This document shows positions 6,322 through 7,390 of a stretch of DNA of 7,390 bases, in pieces (the stretch's first letter is position 1; every line of letters begins with the position of its first letter). The notes under the pieces were generated by a model that did not search any database, was not told where the DNA came from, and was given only the letters and a program-made list of their open reading frames with translations. Source of the DNA: an uncultured Aquificaceae bacterium (GTDB lineage: Bacteria > Aquificota > Aquificia > Aquificales > Aquificaceae); the NCBI GenBank assembly GCA_938002625.1, contig CALLAD010000117.1, positions 1 to 7,390 of the forward strand, in the 5' to 3' direction. Position numbers and translations under genes: made by a program.

Positions 6322-6813
6322 ATGGCTCTTGGAAGAACACACGATTTTGTCAATCTAATAGCTCTTCCTGCTTGCCTATATTATGTTCCAAAAGAATTTT
6401 TCATACCCTTTACCATAGGATATTTATTCGGCACCTTCTTTTTATCTCCAGACCTTGACTTACCAAGTTCCAAACCTTCCAAAAGATGGAAGAAACTAAA
6501 ATTTATATGGAGACCCTATCAGCTTCTTTCAAAGCATAGGGGATTATCCCATGTTCCTTTGATTGGCAGCTTCCTTAGATTTTCCTACTTGATGCTCCTT
6601 TTTATATTTTTCTACTTTGTTCTCCTTGGCATATCTTCAAAGTATTTACCAGAGATTGAAAACATCCTTTTGAATTTTGACCCTTTTGAGATGTTTTCCA
6701 ATTTAGCGCAAAGGGAAGAGGTTTTTTATTTTGCCCTGGGTGTGATAGCTTCCGAAATTTTTCATGTTTTTATTGACCTTTTTGTTAGTTTTATACGCAA
6801 GAAAATTAGGTAA
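6322..6813 (+). CDS. DUF2227-type putative metal-binding membrane protein
   Basis: This 163-residue protein resembles the DUF2227 family, annotated as putative metal-binding proteins of unknown role and common in cyanobacteria and thermophiles. It also recalls the YdjM/DUF457 membrane hydrolases. Conserved polar motifs sit next to membrane segments: an N-terminal THD (6-8), SPDLDLPSS (42-50), RW (55-56), RPYQLLSKHRGLSH (64-77), and H-x3-D near the end (His148, Asp152). These His/Asp residues could form a metal site at the membrane surface. Hydrophobic stretches are at about 10-20, 27-42, 85-104 and 134-155, and the protein ends in a basic RKKIR tail. It starts immediately after the recJ stop with a strong ribosome binding site, so it belongs to the murC-recJ transcript. 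Function is unknown; a hydrolase acting on a lipid-linked or envelope substrate is only a guess from context. Confidence 0.8.
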   Translation: MALGRTHDFVNLIALPACLYYVPKEFFIPFTIGYLFGTFFLSPDLDLPSSKPSKRWKKLKFIWRPYQLLSKHRGLSHVPLIGSFLRFSYLMLLFIFFYFVLLGISSKYLPEIENILLNFDPFEMFSNLAQREEVFYFALGVIASEIFHVFIDLFVSFIRKKIR

Positions 6814-6818
6814 AATAA

Positions 6819-6824
6819 TATAGT
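6819..6824 (+). promoter_or_regulatory. Possible -10-like TATAGT before maf
   Basis: TATAGT lies within the 19-base gap between the DUF2227 gene and maf, with eight bases between it and the ATG at 6833. This is the same spacing as the TATAAT copies before the lipoprotein gene and murC. No purine-rich Shine-Dalgarno precedes this ATG (TAAGAAAA). No -35 match is visible, and the gap is AT-rich, so chance is a real alternative. Confidence 0.25.
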
Positions 6825-6832
6825 TAAGAAAA

Positions 6833-7387
6833 ATGAGATTACTGATTCTCGCCTCCGAGTCTAAAAGGAGGGTGCAAATACTTAGCATGCTTGGTTTTAA
6901 ATTCCTCGTGATACCTTCCTATGTAGAGGAAAGCTATACGGGAAATCCTTTACTTGTTGCAAGAAGGCTTGCCTTCAAAAAAGCTTTTACCGTTTGGAAG
7001 GATTATAAATTTGCCGTGGTTATAGGGGCGGATACTTTGGTAGTCTTAGGCAAAAATATTTTAGGAAAGCCAAAGGACAAAGAATCTGCTATAAGTATGC
7101 TTGGTAGTCTTTCGGGAAGGTGGCATAAGGTTATAACGGGCGTTTGTGTTATATCTCCAAAAGGGAAAGTAAGCTTTCATGACATAGCATGGGTAAAGTT
7201 TAGAAGGATAAGTAAAGAAGAAATAGAGGAATACGTGGAAACAGGGGAACCCATGGATAAGGCAGGGGCTTATGCCATTCAGGGAATAGGTGCAAAGTTT
7301 GTAGAGAAAATTAAGGGAGATTTTTACACGGTTATGGGGCTCCCAGCAAGTAAGACTTATAGGGTTTTGAAAAATGTTTTGGATTAG
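6833..7387 (+). CDS. maf: Maf-like nucleoside triphosphate pyrophosphatase (probable dTTP/UTP type)
   Basis: Maf proteins hydrolyse nucleoside triphosphates to monophosphates and pyrophosphate, removing non-canonical or excess nucleotides; some members affect septum formation. The 184-residue product is complete and of usual size. It shows the N-terminal LILASESKRRVQIL (4-17), where the common S-P-R-R is S-K-R-R, the catalytic GADTLVV (65-71, Asp67), GKPKDKESAISML (78-90), LSGRWHKVITGV (93-104), TGEPMDKAGAYAIQG (137-151) and IKGDFYTVMGLP (160-171). The DKAGAYAIQG and GD-Y-VMGLP forms resemble YhdE-type dTTP/UTP pyrophosphatases more than the YceF m7GTP type, but specificity cannot be settled by eye. 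It lies 19 bases after the DUF2227 gene and ends three bases before the window edge. Confidence 0.94.
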   Translation: MRLLILASESKRRVQILSMLGFKFLVIPSYVEESYTGNPLLVARRLAFKKAFTVWKDYKFAVVIGADTLVVLGKNILGKPKDKESAISMLGSLSGRWHKVITGVCVISPKGKVSFHDIAWVKFRRISKEEIEEYVETGEPMDKAGAYAIQGIGAKFVEKIKGDFYTVMGLPASKTYRVLKNVLD

Positions 7388-7390
7388 TTT

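Noticed and set aside
1..7390. CRISPR array, insertion sequence, phage, toxin-antitoxin or defence genes
   Set aside because: No spaced direct repeats, terminal inverted repeats, transposase or other mobile-element motifs were seen, and nearly every base belongs to recognisable core genes.

Overview
The window reads as a piece of chromosome from a thermophilic Gram-negative bacterium, most likely of the Aquificales (Hydrogenobacter/Thermocrinis/Aquifex type). This is inferred from a strong preference for AGA/AGG arginine and ATA isoleucine codons, moderate-to-low GC, Lys/Glu-rich housekeeping proteins, tight packing with scattered housekeeping genes, and an Lgt of the Cys-rich, His-less subtype. 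The taxonomic call is an inference; no marker in the window proves it.

Layout: eight complete protein genes plus one 5'-truncated gene lie on the + strand, and one tRNA gene lies on the - strand. From left to right these are the C-terminus of the F1 ATP synthase beta subunit (atpD, 2-223); RNase PH (rph, 220-981, TTG start overlapping the atpD stop); an unrecognised lipoprotein (998-1555); prolipoprotein diacylglyceryl transferase (lgt, 1561-2373); signal peptide peptidase SppA (2357-3196); tRNA-Arg(CCG) on the - strand (3238-3311); murC (3332-4693); recJ (4690-6321); a DUF2227-type membrane protein (6322-6813); and a Maf nucleotide pyrophosphatase (6833-7387). Apart from the 135-base sppA-murC gap that holds the tRNA, genes overlap or are at most 19 bases apart, so two co-directional transcription blocks (atpD to sppA, murC to maf) are likely.

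Functional themes: the middle of the first block is a small envelope and lipoprotein-biogenesis group. It has a lipoprotein substrate, the enzyme that attaches diacylglycerol to lipoproteins, and a membrane protease that can degrade cleaved signal peptides. The second block joins peptidoglycan precursor synthesis (murC), DNA repair (recJ), an uncharacterised membrane protein, and a house-cleaning nucleotide hydrolase (maf). The first block starts with energy conservation (atpD) and RNA processing (rph).

I found no mobile element, CRISPR array, toxin-antitoxin pair, phage gene or defence system, and the region looks like ordinary core genome. The points most worth a second look are the unrecognised lipoprotein placed directly before lgt, the repeated placement of a -10-like hexamer exactly 8 bases before three start codons (possible leaderless mRNAs), and the antisense tRNA-Arg whose 5' flank shares an AT-rich putative promoter with murC.
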